From Bacteroidia bacterium (GTDB lineage Bacteria; Bacteroidota; Bacteroidia; Bacteroidales; GWA2-32-17), in the NCBI GenBank assembly GCA_016218155.1, contig JACREQ010000034.1, positions 80,363 to 144,362 of the forward strand: a stretch of DNA of 64,000 bases, given 5' to 3'. The notes under the pieces were generated by a model. That model did not search any database, was not told the origin of the DNA, and was given only the letters and a program-made list of their open reading frames with translations. Below, piece by piece: positions 19,823 through 27,580 of the stretch. The stretch's first letter is position 1, and every line of letters starts with the position of its first letter. Position numbers and translations under genes: made by a program.

Positions 19823-20299
19823 ATGATAACCAATGAAGAAAACACGCCAATTAATGATGTTGTTCAGGGTTATGGCTTTAAAATGGCAAGTCAGGGAAAA
19901 AGATTATCAAACTATCTGCTCGATTTAGCTTTTCTTTATGTTTTTAGTTTAACAGTTGGTTTTATACTAGGGATATTTCTTATATTTTATTCACCTTCTC
20001 TTTTTGATAGCATTACCGAGGAGAATATGTTTACCGAATATCTTTTGGGCTTTATTATGGGTATGATTTATTATACAACCTTTGAAGCTCTTACAGGAAG
20101 GACCATGGCCAAATATATTACAAGAACAAAAGTAGTAGATGAAAACGGAGAAAAGCCAGATTTTAAAACTATATTTTTGCGTTCGCTATGCAGATTTATT
20201 CCATTTGAAGCATTTTCGTTTTTAGGCTCAGACAACTCAGGCTGGCACGATAAATTTACCAAAACTAAAGTTGTTGAAATAGAAAAGAAATCTTTATAG
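19823..20299 (+). CDS. RDD family membrane protein
   Basis: 158 residues with three hydrophobic segments (about 30-55, 75-95 and 125-140). The defining RDD signature appears as GKRLSNYLLDLAFLYVFSL near residue 26 (arginine at 28, aspartate at 34) and GRTMAKYITRTKVVDENGE near 92, ending in DNSGWHDKFTKTKVV. RDD proteins are membrane proteins of mixed or unknown role; some act in sodium or proton transport. The gene is flanked by two small envelope genes on the same strand with 68 and 21 bp gaps, and its job is not indicated by context. Confidence 0.82.
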   Translation: MITNEENTPINDVVQGYGFKMASQGKRLSNYLLDLAFLYVFSLTVGFILGIFLIFYSPSLFDSITEENMFTEYLLGFIMGMIYYTTFEALTGRTMAKYITRTKVVDENGEKPDFKTIFLRSLCRFIPFEAFSFLGSDNSGWHDKFTKTKVVEIEKKSL

Positions 20300-20320
20300 T
20301 AATTGTATAAAATTTATTAA

Positions 20321-20965
20321 ATGCATTGCTTTAAAAGTATAATATTTATATCTATTGTCTTTGTGTTTTTTAGTTGTTCATATGAGCAAAAAAATAATGC
20401 AATGTTGAAATCAGATAGTATTGTAAACAATGTTATAAATATACAAAAGACTATCTTTAAAGATTCAACCCGATATTCCGAAAAGTTTATAAAAGACATT
20501 AAAGAGTATAACTCAGAAGACTTAAAGTTTATTGATAGCTTATTAATTATAGGCAACGATACAGCTTTTATTCCAGTTAAATTACCATTGAACAAAAAGA
20601 TATCCTTTACCGGATGCGGGGAGGATAATGTCTGTTATACATTAGTGGTACAAAGAATAAATTATTCAACTATAAAATATAAAATTGAGAAGAACATTAA
20701 ACGTGTAAAATGTTATATTGAAAACGGTAATGCCGATTTGGATCACAATTTTAATTATCTTGATAAAGATGATGAATATGATGATGAGATGAAATATTCA
20801 ACAATAACAAGCGATTCGTGTAATTTAACAATTCGTATGGGCACAAATTATAACAACGTACTTTGTGCAAAACTGGAAAGAAGTTTTTGTAAAAGCGATG
20901 CAAAAGATATTTACAATTGCCCGGTGCTTAAAACTCTTTCTGATGTTAGAATTAGTGAAAAATAA
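20321..20965 (+). CDS. Putative lipoprotein, unknown function
   Basis: 214 residues opening with a hydrophobic core and a lipobox (FISIVFVFFSCSYEQK, cysteine near residue 19). The mature part is hydrophilic with acidic runs (NYLDKDDEYDDEMK) and several cysteines (about 87, 92, 129, 167, 180, 189 and 197), suggesting disulfide bonds in the periplasm. No domain recognised. It follows the RDD gene by 21 bp and may share its transcript. Confidence 0.6.
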   Translation: MHCFKSIIFISIVFVFFSCSYEQKNNAMLKSDSIVNNVINIQKTIFKDSTRYSEKFIKDIKEYNSEDLKFIDSLLIIGNDTAFIPVKLPLNKKISFTGCGEDNVCYTLVVQRINYSTIKYKIEKNIKRVKCYIENGNADLDHNFNYLDKDDEYDDEMKYSTITSDSCNLTIRMGTNYNNVLCAKLERSFCKSDAKDIYNCPVLKTLSDVRISEK

Positions 20966-21186
20966 TATGAGGATTAAAAAGTACTATTAATATATCAGGA
21001 ATATAGAATTCCTATGAGTTAAAGTTATAATCATGGCCATCCCTTTAATATGCTATATTGATGCGTTATATCAACAACATTTTTTTAATAATAATTTCTT
21101 AAAACACCTAGAGATAGGCGTAATATTTTTTCAAATGAAAACCTAAAACAATATGAGATTACAGCGGATTAATATTCTAAAAGTGT

Positions 21187-21194
21187 TACATTTG
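21187..21194 (+). promoter_or_regulatory. Candidate -7 element for the beta-helix gene
   Basis: TACATTTG matches TAnnTTTG and predicts transcription from about 21202. That lies downstream of the ATG at 21153 and 11 bases before the ATG at 21213, which supports the shorter start. No clear -33 box is seen. Confidence 0.4.
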
Positions 21195-21212
21195 AGTTCA
21201 AAATATATTTAT

Positions 21213-23642
21213 ATGAAAAAGTTAGCATCTTTATTATTTGCATTAGTTGTAAGTGTATGTTCATTATCTGCAACCAATATTCCGGGGGGTAACGTATCTG
21301 GTCTATGGACTCTTGCTGGTTCACCTTATATTATACTAGGTAGTATAATGGTGCCAAATGGCTCCACTCTAACAATAGAACCAGGAACAGAGGTGCGCTT
21401 CCAAGGTACGTGTAAGTTGCTTGTACTTGGTAGTTTACAAGCTATCGGTACAGTTACAGATACAATTATTTTTACCGCCACTAATATTACAGCAGGTTGG
21501 CGTGGAATTCGCTTTGATAACACCTCATCTACAAATGATTCTTCTAAAATAAGCTATTGTAAACTACAATATGCAAAAGCAGCTGCTTCAAGTTCAGGAT
21601 ATGATGCAGATGGCGGTGCTTTATTCTTTGATAATTTTTCAAAAGCGATTGTTTCAAATTGTCGCATTAATAATAACACCGCCAGTATGGGTGGTGGAAT
21701 ATTTTGCATTAATAACAGTAATCCTCTAATAATTAATAATATTATTGCAAATAATACAGGTTTATCAGGTGGTGGAGGTATTTATTATGGTTTTAGCAAC
21801 CCAATTATTTCTAATAATGTTATTTCTAACAATTCTGGATATTTTGGAGGAGGAATCTATTTCTACGCTGATAATATAGGAGCAACTATAATCTCAAATA
21901 TTATTTCAAACAACATTGCTCCAAATGGGACTAAAGGTGGTGGTATTTATTGTAGTGGAAATAATACTATTATCAATAATAACCTAATTTTAAATAATGA
22001 GGGCGGCGGCGGCGGTGGTATTTATATAACAAATTGTAATCCTACTATTATTAATAATACCATTTCTAACAATTCTGCATCAAATTTTGCTGATGGTGGA
22101 GGAGGGATTAATAGTGATGGTGGAAGTCTGCCTATAATCAGTAACAATGCAATCATTAATAACACTGCTTCATTTGGTGGTGGTATATTATTACTGGGAA
22201 GTAGCCCGAATATCACCAATAATACTATTGCAAATAATAGTGCTACAAATGGAGGAGCTTTTTATTGTACCATGTCTAGTCCAACAATTATGAATTCAAT
22301 TATTTGGGGCAATACTGCAATTATAAGTGGGCAGCAAGTTTACCTAATCGACGAAGACAGTGATCCTGATTTTTATAATTGCAATTTACAAGGTGGAGAA
22401 GCAGCTTTTGAATTAAATAACAATTTTTACATAGGGACTTATCAAAATAATATAAATTCTGACCCGGTTTTTGTTTCACCTTCAGTTGGAAGCGGAATTG
22501 GTTATCATGGACAAACTGCCAATTGGTCTTTGCTTTGCAGTTCGCCATGTATTAACTCAGGAAATTCTAGTGGTACTTATCCTACAATAGATCTAGCAGG
22601 CAATCCACGGGTGATAAATGGAATAATAGATATTGGAGCATATGAATATAATCCAGCTACTATACCTATAGCTAATGCTGGCCCTGATGACACTGTTTGT
22701 GGAAATACTTATAGTCTTTTAGCAATTCCAAGTGTATGCACTGGCACATGGACAGTTGTGTCCAGTCCTGGAAGTGTTACTTTTGCTGATCCGAATTTAC
22801 CTACTTCAAATATAGTAGTTGGAATTAGTGGCTTGTATACATTAGCTTGGACTGAGAATAATGGTGGCTTTTTTGATGCCGACACTGTTATGGTTCAATT
22901 TAATCAAACACCGACTTCAACTTTTGTAGCCTCTAATATACAATGTTATGGAGATAATTCAACAATTACATATACAGGTAATGCCAACATTATATCTGAT
23001 TACCATTGGGATTTCAATGGTGCAACAATCTTATATGGTTATGGTGCTGGCCCATATTCTGTTACATGGGCTTACGCAGGAACTAATACAATTAGTCTTT
23101 CAGTTTCTCAAGATGGATGCCAATCAAATATAACAACAATAAATGTAGAAAACCCACCTCCTTTATATGTAAGCATGATATCTACTAATGAGTCAAGTAG
23201 TGGAGCTAATGATGGATCTATAAATATAAACGCTACAGGTGGTACATGGTCTTATTTGTATCAATGGAATAACTCAGCTACAACTGAAGACCTTACCGGA
23301 CTTGGTGCGGGGACATATTCTGTAACTATTACTGATTCTAATGGATGTACGTATGCCGCTGCAACTGATATTGTTATTGGGATTAACGAGATCAGCAATA
23401 TTAATAGCTTTAATATTTATCCTAATCCTGCGCAAACAGTTGTTAATATTAATTTTTCTACTCCGTTAACGGGTGAAATAAAAATAACAGATATTACTGG
23501 TAAGGTTACAAAAACTTTTACTATCAATGCTTCCCATATGATGGCACTTGATGTAAGTGATTTACCAACTGGCGAATATATTCTAACAGCAGTTGAAAAG
23601 CAAAGTAAATTACAATATAAGAAAATCTGTATTTTAAGATAA
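21213..23642 (+). CDS. T9SS-exported parallel beta-helix protein with SprB-like repeat
   Basis: 809 residues from the chosen ATG, which begins a clean signal peptide (MKKLASLLFALVVSVCSLSA); the upstream in-frame ATG at 21153 adds 20 residues in front of it and lies before the likely transcript start. Residues about 20-430 form a right-handed beta-helix of many NNTISNN / GGGIY turns, typical of polysaccharide-binding or -cleaving surface proteins. Then come PKD/Ig-like strands, one SprB-like unit (about 650-725, ASSG...NGC) and a type A sorting domain (FNIYPNPAQTVVNINF, DLPTGEYILTAVEK, KICILR). Export through the T9SS is well supported; catalytic residues are not evident, so a binding role is as likely as a lyase. 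It ends next to an integrase remnant, so it may belong to acquired DNA. Confidence 0.85.
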   Translation: MKKLASLLFALVVSVCSLSATNIPGGNVSGLWTLAGSPYIILGSIMVPNGSTLTIEPGTEVRFQGTCKLLVLGSLQAIGTVTDTIIFTATNITAGWRGIRFDNTSSTNDSSKISYCKLQYAKAAASSSGYDADGGALFFDNFSKAIVSNCRINNNTASMGGGIFCINNSNPLIINNIIANNTGLSGGGGIYYGFSNPIISNNVISNNSGYFGGGIYFYADNIGATIISNIISNNIAPNGTKGGGIYCSGNNTIINNNLILNNEGGGGGGIYITNCNPTIINNTISNNSASNFADGGGGINSDGGSLPIISNNAIINNTASFGGGILLLGSSPNITNNTIANNSATNGGAFYCTMSSPTIMNSIIWGNTAIISGQQVYLIDEDSDPDFYNCNLQGGEAAFELNNNFYIGTYQNNINSDPVFVSPSVGSGIGYHGQTANWSLLCSSPCINSGNSSGTYPTIDLAGNPRVINGIIDIGAYEYNPATIPIANAGPDDTVCGNTYSLLAIPSVCTGTWTVVSSPGSVTFADPNLPTSNIVVGISGLYTLAWTENNGGFFDADTVMVQFNQTPTSTFVASNIQCYGDNSTITYTGNANIISDYHWDFNGATILYGYGAGPYSVTWAYAGTNTISLSVSQDGCQSNITTINVENPPPLYVSMISTNESSSGANDGSININATGGTWSYLYQWNNSATTEDLTGLGAGTYSVTITDSNGCTYAAATDIVIGINEISNINSFNIYPNPAQTVVNINFSTPLTGEIKITDITGKVTKTFTINASHMMALDVSDLPTGEYILTAVEKQSKLQYKKICILR

Positions 23643-23648
23643 AACAAC

Positions 23649-23714
23649 TCATATTTGGAAAGTTTTGTCTTTTCTAGCTCTTCTTGTGTCTAGAAGCAAT
23701 TTTAATGTTCCCAT
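23649..23714 (-). pseudogene. Remnant of a tyrosine recombinase (integrase) N-terminus
   Basis: The minus strand from the ATG at 23712-23714 encodes MGTLKLLLDTRRARKDKT plus three residues and then a stop at 23649-23651. This matches the opening of Bacteroidota phage/transposon integrases (arm-type DNA-binding domain, usually followed by a YPI/FPI and the rest of a roughly 400-residue protein). The remaining coding sequence is gone: just past the stop begins the 3' end of the beta-helix gene. It sits next to a tRNA, the usual integration site. Too short for certainty, but the combination of peptide, orientation and tRNA is persuasive. Confidence 0.6.
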
Positions 23715-23751
23715 AATAGAGTGTAATTATGGTATTTATCAGAGATTTTCA

Positions 23752-23824
23752 TGTGCATGTTTTTTGCATGTTTAGTGCATTTAACAATGTACCTTATATG
23801 CATTTGCACCAAAACTTGCACCAT
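23752..23824. repeat. Cluster of GCAT/GCAC repeats, possible integrase arm sites
   Basis: Within about 70 bases the motif GCAT or GCAC occurs seven times, including GCATG at 23755 and 23766, GCATT at 23777 and 23801, and the near-direct repeat TTGCACC-AAAAC-TTGCACC around 23805-23823. It lies between the integrase stub and the tRNA, where arm-type integrase binding sites and the att core are normally found. Repeats are seen directly; the att interpretation is inference. Confidence 0.45.
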
Positions 23825-23855
23825 AAAGCAAACTGCCAATAAACCGTATAAACGC

Positions 23856-23893
23856 AAAAAAACCCTCACAAACTTGAATGTTTATAAGGGTTT
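23856..23893 (-). terminator. Rho-independent terminator of the tRNA
   Basis: Read on the minus strand, AAACCCT pairs with AGGGTTT across a longer imperfect stem (further ACAAAC/GTTTAT pairing inside), followed by seven T residues. It lies seven bases after the tRNA 3' end. Confidence 0.75.
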
Positions 23894-23899
23894 CTGTTG

Positions 23900-23973
23900 T
23901 GGGCCCAGTAGGGCACGATCCTACGACCCCCTGATTATGAGTCAGGTGCTCTAACCAGCTGAGCTATGGGCCC
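23900..23973 (-). tRNA. tRNA with CAU anticodon (Met or Ile2)
   Basis: A 74-nt cloverleaf: acceptor GGGCCCA/TGGGCCC (7 perfect pairs), D arm GCTC/GAGC, anticodon arm CCTGA-CTCATAA-TCAGG with CAT at 23937-23939, 5-nt variable loop, T arm GTAGG-ATCGTGC-CCTAC, discriminator A, no encoded CCA. CAU can be elongator Met or, with lysidine, Ile for AUA codons; the GACTCATAATC context and GC-rich acceptor recall Ile2, but both are possible. The T loop reads ATCGTGC instead of TTCGANN: positions 54 and 58 are exchanged (A54, T58). Promoter and terminator are both present, so it is probably transcribed. Confidence 0.88.
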
Positions 23974-23991
23974 CAAAGTTTTTAGGGACTG

Positions 23992-24023
23992 CAATATTAC
24001 AATAATGCTTTTAATTTAGCAAT
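23992..24023 (-). promoter_or_regulatory. Promoter of the tRNA gene
   Basis: On the minus strand ATTG, 20 bp, TAATATTG: seven of eight and three of four matches to the Bacteroidota consensus with ideal spacing. Transcription would begin about 11 nt before the tRNA. Confidence 0.5.
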
Positions 24024-24047
24024 AGTTTTTTCAATCTTATGCTAATT

Positions 24048-24680
24048 TCATGAAGAAACATTCATTAGTGCGTCAATTTCAGATAATTGCGCAGGGCTTA
24101 ATTCCTGAATATTTCCATTTATATTTAATAAAATGCTTAATCGGGCAGCAACTTCAGCAACTTCTATTCTGTCAATTGCAGTAATTAGTGAATCGCCTAC
24201 AGTTAAAATGCCATGATTTTTTAAAATAATTACATTACTTGTCAACGATGATTCGGAAACTATCTTAGCAAGTTCCTCTGTGCCCATAAGAGCATATTTA
24301 GCATAAGCAGGTTCTCCAAGTAAAGCACGAGCTTCTCCTAAAAGTTTACAATTTATTTTTTTGTCGGAAGCTGCAAAAACAGAAGAAAATGGGGGATGTG
24401 CATGTACTATTGCTTTTACATCTTTTCTCCTTTGATAAATATACAAGTGCATTCTGGTCTCCATACTTAATTTTACTTTTGGAGTTAAGTTTTCACCCTT
24501 TAAATTTACTATTCCGAGTTCTTCGGCTTTAATTCTTCCTTTATCGGTCTGACTAGGTGTTATAGCAAATTTATCGTTATCTATCTTACAGCTTATGTTT
24601 CCTCCAAGGCTTGTTGTAAGTCCTTTGCGATACAAACGACGCATGAAATATGCAACTTCCTGTTTAATGTTATCTTCCAT
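24048..24680 (-). CDS. Class II aldolase/adducin family protein (sugar-phosphate aldolase)
   Basis: 210 residues of the FucA/MtnB/AraD fold. Seen: SLGGNIS (phosphate-binding), SME with the catalytic Glu at 74, VHAHPPFSS with zinc ligands H93 and H95, and ILKNHG with the third zinc ligand H156. It starts 4 bases after the stop of mtnA, a tightly coupled pair. Candidate reactions are dehydration of methylthioribulose-1-phosphate (MtnB-type) or aldol cleavage of 5-methylthio- or 5-deoxyribulose-1-phosphate to DHAP and an aldehyde, as in the DHAP shunt. Since no mtnC/mtnD genes are seen nearby, the aldolase reading is favoured. L-fuculose-phosphate aldolase remains possible on sequence alone, but not on context. 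Confidence 0.82.
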   Translation of the reverse strand: MEDNIKQEVAYFMRRLYRKGLTTSLGGNISCKIDNDKFAITPSQTDKGRIKAEELGIVNLKGENLTPKVKLSMETRMHLYIYQRRKDVKAIVHAHPPFSSVFAASDKKINCKLLGEARALLGEPAYAKYALMGTEELAKIVSESSLTSNVIILKNHGILTVGDSLITAIDRIEVAEVAARLSILLNINGNIQELSPAQLSEIDALMNVSS

Positions 24681-24684
24681 AAAA

Positions 24685-25788
24685 TTATTTTTCTGAAAAC
24701 ATTTCTAATATTTTTTCTGTTTTTGCTGCTACTATGCCTTTCTCTGTTATTATACCTGTTACCAATCGTGCAGGGGTAATGTCAAATGCATAGTTTGCCG
24801 ACGGGTAATGAGATGGCATGATATCAACAATTTCAACAATTCTGTTATTTGTTAAACCATCAACTTTTACAATCTCATCTTCATTTCTTTTTTCAATTGG
24901 TATATTATGTACACCTTGTTTTAATTCAAAATCGATTGTACTTGATGGTAATGCAACATAAAACGGAACGTTGTTATCTTTAGCTGCCAGAGCTTTCAAA
25001 TAGGTGCCTACTTTATTGGCTACGTCGCCATTTGCAGCAACTCTGTCGGCGCCAACAATTACCATGTCTACCATGTTTTCCTGCATTAAATATCCCCCGG
25101 TATTATCTGCTATTACTGTAAATGGAATGTTTTCATTATGCATTTCCCATGCAGTAAGTTTAGCCCCCTGAAAACGTGGGCGGGTTTCATCAACCCAAAC
25201 ATGAATTTTAATGCCTTTTTCATGTGCAAGGTAAATAGGTGCTGTTGCTGTTCCGTAATCACCACAGGCTAACCAGCCCGCATTGCAATGTGTTAAGATG
25301 TTTACTTTTTCACCTTTTTTCTTTGAAGATATTTTCTCGATTATTTCAAGTCCGTATGTTCCTATTTTTCTAAAATTCTCAATTTCATTATTATAGAAAA
25401 CATTAGATTCTTTTAGTGCAATATGTTGCCATTTTGAAGAATCATTTTCAGCAATTACCTTATTATATATAAGCGATGTTGCAAATTTTAAATTTACAGC
25501 TGTTGGTCGTGCAGAAACAATAATTTTATATGCTTCTGCAAGAAATTTATTAGGGTTTGAATGCTTAGCTGATTCAATACTTGCAAGCCAGATGGAATAT
25601 GCTCCGGCAGCTCCAATAAGTGGGGCTCCGCGTAAACGCATGTCTTTAATAGCATTAACAAGCTCCAGATAAGATGTTATTTCGCAAATTTCGAATCCAA
25701 AAGGAATTTTAAGCTGATTAATAATTTTAACAGAGCTGTTTTTTTCATCTACCCACAAAGCCATATATGCTTTTCCGTTAACGTGCAT
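24685..25788 (-). CDS. mtnA: S-methyl-5-thioribose-1-phosphate isomerase
   Basis: 367 residues, usual length for MtnA. It converts the aldose 5-methylthioribose-1-phosphate (or 5-deoxyribose-1-phosphate) to the ketose 1-phosphate. Motifs: RLRGAPLIGAAGAY near 51, THCNAG with the catalytic cysteine C168, and GADRVAANGDVANKVGTY with the catalytic aspartate D248. The LACGDYGTAT stretch after the cysteine varies from the common LATAGYGT. Fold-related eIF2B-like proteins lack this Cys/Asp pair. With the downstream aldolase it recycles the toxic by-products 5'-methylthioadenosine or 5'-deoxyadenosine from SAM-using enzymes. The nucleosidase and kinase needed to make the substrate are not in the window. 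CAAATTTA at 25797-25804 (TAAATTTG on the minus strand) could be a -7 box giving a nearly leaderless transcript. Confidence 0.9.
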   Translation of the reverse strand: MHVNGKAYMALWVDEKNSSVKIINQLKIPFGFEICEITSYLELVNAIKDMRLRGAPLIGAAGAYSIWLASIESAKHSNPNKFLAEAYKIIVSARPTAVNLKFATSLIYNKVIAENDSSKWQHIALKESNVFYNNEIENFRKIGTYGLEIIEKISSKKKGEKVNILTHCNAGWLACGDYGTATAPIYLAHEKGIKIHVWVDETRPRFQGAKLTAWEMHNENIPFTVIADNTGGYLMQENMVDMVIVGADRVAANGDVANKVGTYLKALAAKDNNVPFYVALPSSTIDFELKQGVHNIPIEKRNEDEIVKVDGLTNNRIVEIVDIMPSHYPSANYAFDITPARLVTGIITEKGIVAAKTEKILEMFSEK

Positions 25789-25792
25789 AATA

Positions 25793-25824
25793 TTTTCAAA
25801 TTTATTTAATTAATGATAATTTTG
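25793..25824 (+). promoter_or_regulatory. Promoter for the HAD phosphatase gene, overlapping mtnA promoter
   Basis: TTTT at 25793-25796, a 20-bp spacer and TAATTTTG at 25817-25824 (perfect -7). The minus-strand -7 of mtnA (25797-25804) lies inside the spacer, so the two divergent promoters overlap. The predicted start at about 25832 lies after the upstream in-frame ATG at 25813, arguing for the internal start of the HAD gene. Confidence 0.5.
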
Positions 25825-25941
25825 TTTTTCAATTCAACACAGCATGAATTTATAAAAATACACAAATTCAAAATAATAATTTATGTTAAGTTCTTTCTGA
25901 CCTTAAAAAAGAATTTATTTACAGAAAAAGATTTAGAAAAT

Positions 25942-26574
25942 ATGATTGATTTAGCGGGTGTAAAAAACATAATTTTTGATTATGGTGGAGTAATTATCAA
26001 TATTGATTTTAAGCTTACTATAAATGCATTTAAAGAGTTGGGTTTTGTAGATGTAGAAGAATGTATATTTCAGTCAAAGGGGTCTGATTTGTTAGTTAAG
26101 ATGGAGAAAGGACATGTTGCCATTAATGAGTTTATGAATGAAATAAGGCAAATCTCTAAACAGAATTTTACCGATGAACAGATAGAATCTGCATGGAATG
26201 CTTTATTACTTAATATGCCGGTAGAAAGGATAAGTCTTATAGAAAAACTTAAGTCAAGATACAGAGTCTTTTTATTAAGCAATACAAACATTATACATTA
26301 TAATAAATACTTAGTTAGTTTACAAAAAGAGTTTGGTTATAATAATTTTAATAGTTTGTTTGAGAAAGCATGGTTTTCGCATGATTTAGGATTGGTTAAA
26401 CCAGATAAAGAAATATATGATTTTGTTTTAAAAGATGCTTCACTGTTGCCGGATGAGACTGTTTTTATTGATGATTCTGAAATAAATATTATAGGAGCAA
26501 AAGCTACCGGACTAAGAACTTATTATTTAAGGGATGAGGATATTCTTGATGTATTTGCCGATTTATGGAAATAA
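25942..26574 (+). CDS. HAD superfamily phosphatase, YihX-like
   Basis: 210 residues from the chosen ATG; the frame is open up to an ATG at 25813, but that extension is AT-rich, lacks family similarity and starts before the likely transcript start. HAD motifs: IIFDYGGVIINIDF with nucleophile D13, LLSNTN (motif II), LVKPDKEIY (motif III lysine) and VFIDDSEINIIGAKATG (motif IV). The D-Y-G-G motif I (no second Asp) and the INIDF stretch are as in YihX, an alpha-D-glucose-1-phosphate phosphatase. The cap is a short helical one at about 25-85. Substrate is inference. The gene diverges from mtnA and could dephosphorylate a sugar phosphate of the same pathway, but no direct evidence supports that. 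Confidence 0.85.
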   Translation: MIDLAGVKNIIFDYGGVIINIDFKLTINAFKELGFVDVEECIFQSKGSDLLVKMEKGHVAINEFMNEIRQISKQNFTDEQIESAWNALLLNMPVERISLIEKLKSRYRVFLLSNTNIIHYNKYLVSLQKEFGYNNFNSLFEKAWFSHDLGLVKPDKEIYDFVLKDASLLPDETVFIDDSEINIIGAKATGLRTYYLRDEDILDVFADLWK

Positions 26575-26599
26575 AAAAAGGAGCAACTGCTCCTTTTTT
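26575..26599. terminator. Bidirectional terminator between convergent genes
   Basis: AAAAAGGAGCA (26575-26585), loop AC, TGCTCCTTTTT (26588-26598) and a T tract, directly after the HAD stop codon and 17 bases before the end of the convergent secreted-protein gene. A-tract and T-tract on both sides allow use in either direction. Confidence 0.85.
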
Positions 26600-26616
26600 T
26601 ATTTGTATTCTTTAGG

Positions 26617-27405
26617 TTATTTCTTTTTAAACTGATCCATTGAGTTGTCGAAGTTGATAAAATAATCACCTTTCTTTAGGGTTGAAATATCAACTTTGCT
26701 ACCAACACCTTTAAGGGCTAAATTACCATAGTAATCATATATTTCGTACATTGTTTCTCCTGAGAATGTAATTTCTGTTTCAAACTTTTTTGAAGTTATT
26801 GTAACAGGAGGACTCATTGATTTAAAACTGGCTTCAGGACTGTATCTTGGTTTTTTTGTATAATCTACCTGTTTAACTCTGAATTTATTATTTCCTGAAT
26901 GTGGAGTTGCTTTTAATGAATATGAATTTGAATTTGGAGTTCCTTTTCCTTCAACTTCACCAATTCTTACCCATTTATTCCAACGGTATTGTTCGCCAAT
27001 ATATGTTAGTTTACCGGCTTCTCCTGTAGTTGACCAGGTTAAAGTTCCGTCTTTCCCAACTTCAATTACAGAAACGGTAAATGTGCTTTTGGGCTTAAGA
27101 ACTTCAGGGTTAAGAACCTTTGGAATACAATTGTCTTTATGTTTAATATTAATAGTAACTTTATCTCCAAGATTAAACTGGTAAATTGATAAATCAATCT
27201 CAAATGCACTTGAGTTTATTTCGTCGGTAGAAGTTTTGCCATTAACGGTAACCTCAAACACACAAAAACCTACTCCGGAGGATGCAAATGGATTCATTAC
27301 ATAAAGATTTTTACCCTGAAATATGCCATCAATGACTATTTCACCAGCAAAAGACCATGACCCTAACAGGATAAAAAACAGGAATGTAATTATTTTCTTT
27401 TTCAT
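26617..27405 (-). CDS. Secreted beta-sandwich protein with T9SS-like C-terminus
   Basis: 262 residues from the ATG that opens the signal peptide (MKKKIITFLFFILLGSWSFA); an upstream in-frame ATG seven codons earlier is less suitable. Residues 22-115 (GEIVIDGIFQGKNLYVMNPF, cysteine pair) resemble a beta-sandwich, 120-195 a fibronectin-III-like segment, and the last 70 residues (TMYEIYDYYGNLALKGVGSK, STLKKGDYFINFDN) resemble a shortened type A sorting domain, though the tail FKKK is atypical. So export by Sec is clear and surface attachment by T9SS is likely but not certain. No enzyme motif. Confidence 0.65.
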   Translation of the reverse strand: MKKKIITFLFFILLGSWSFAGEIVIDGIFQGKNLYVMNPFASSGVGFCVFEVTVNGKTSTDEINSSAFEIDLSIYQFNLGDKVTINIKHKDNCIPKVLNPEVLKPKSTFTVSVIEVGKDGTLTWSTTGEAGKLTYIGEQYRWNKWVRIGEVEGKGTPNSNSYSLKATPHSGNNKFRVKQVDYTKKPRYSPEASFKSMSPPVTITSKKFETEITFSGETMYEIYDYYGNLALKGVGSKVDISTLKKGDYFINFDNSMDQFKKK

Positions 27406-27545
27406 TGGCGAGGTAATTTTTACCATTCAAACAACGAATGTACTTTTAATTTTTAAATTATCAAAACAAACAATAAAATTTATTCACAATCAGCAAATAT
27501 AATAAACAAAATTAAACTGTTTAATTTATTTGCCAAAAATAAAAG

Positions 27546-27553
27546 TAATTTTG
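27546..27553 (+). promoter_or_regulatory. Candidate -7 element for the solute-binding gene
   Basis: TAATTTTG, full match to TAnnTTTG, 27 bases before the ATG at 27581. The upstream -33 box is not at the ideal distance. Confidence 0.35.
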
Positions 27554-27580
27554 TACAAAAAGCGTAATTATTGAAATTAA

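Noticed and set aside
21153..21212. Upstream start of the beta-helix gene
   Set aside because: It would put 20 non-signal residues before a textbook signal peptide, and the -7 box at 21187-21194 lies after it.
23751..23954. Open frame of 67 codons on the plus strand
   Set aside because: It runs antisense through the tRNA and its terminator; the peptide is low-complexity and has no start context.
25813..25941. Upstream start of the HAD phosphatase
   Set aside because: The extension is AT-rich filler with no family match; the predicted promoter initiates after this ATG.
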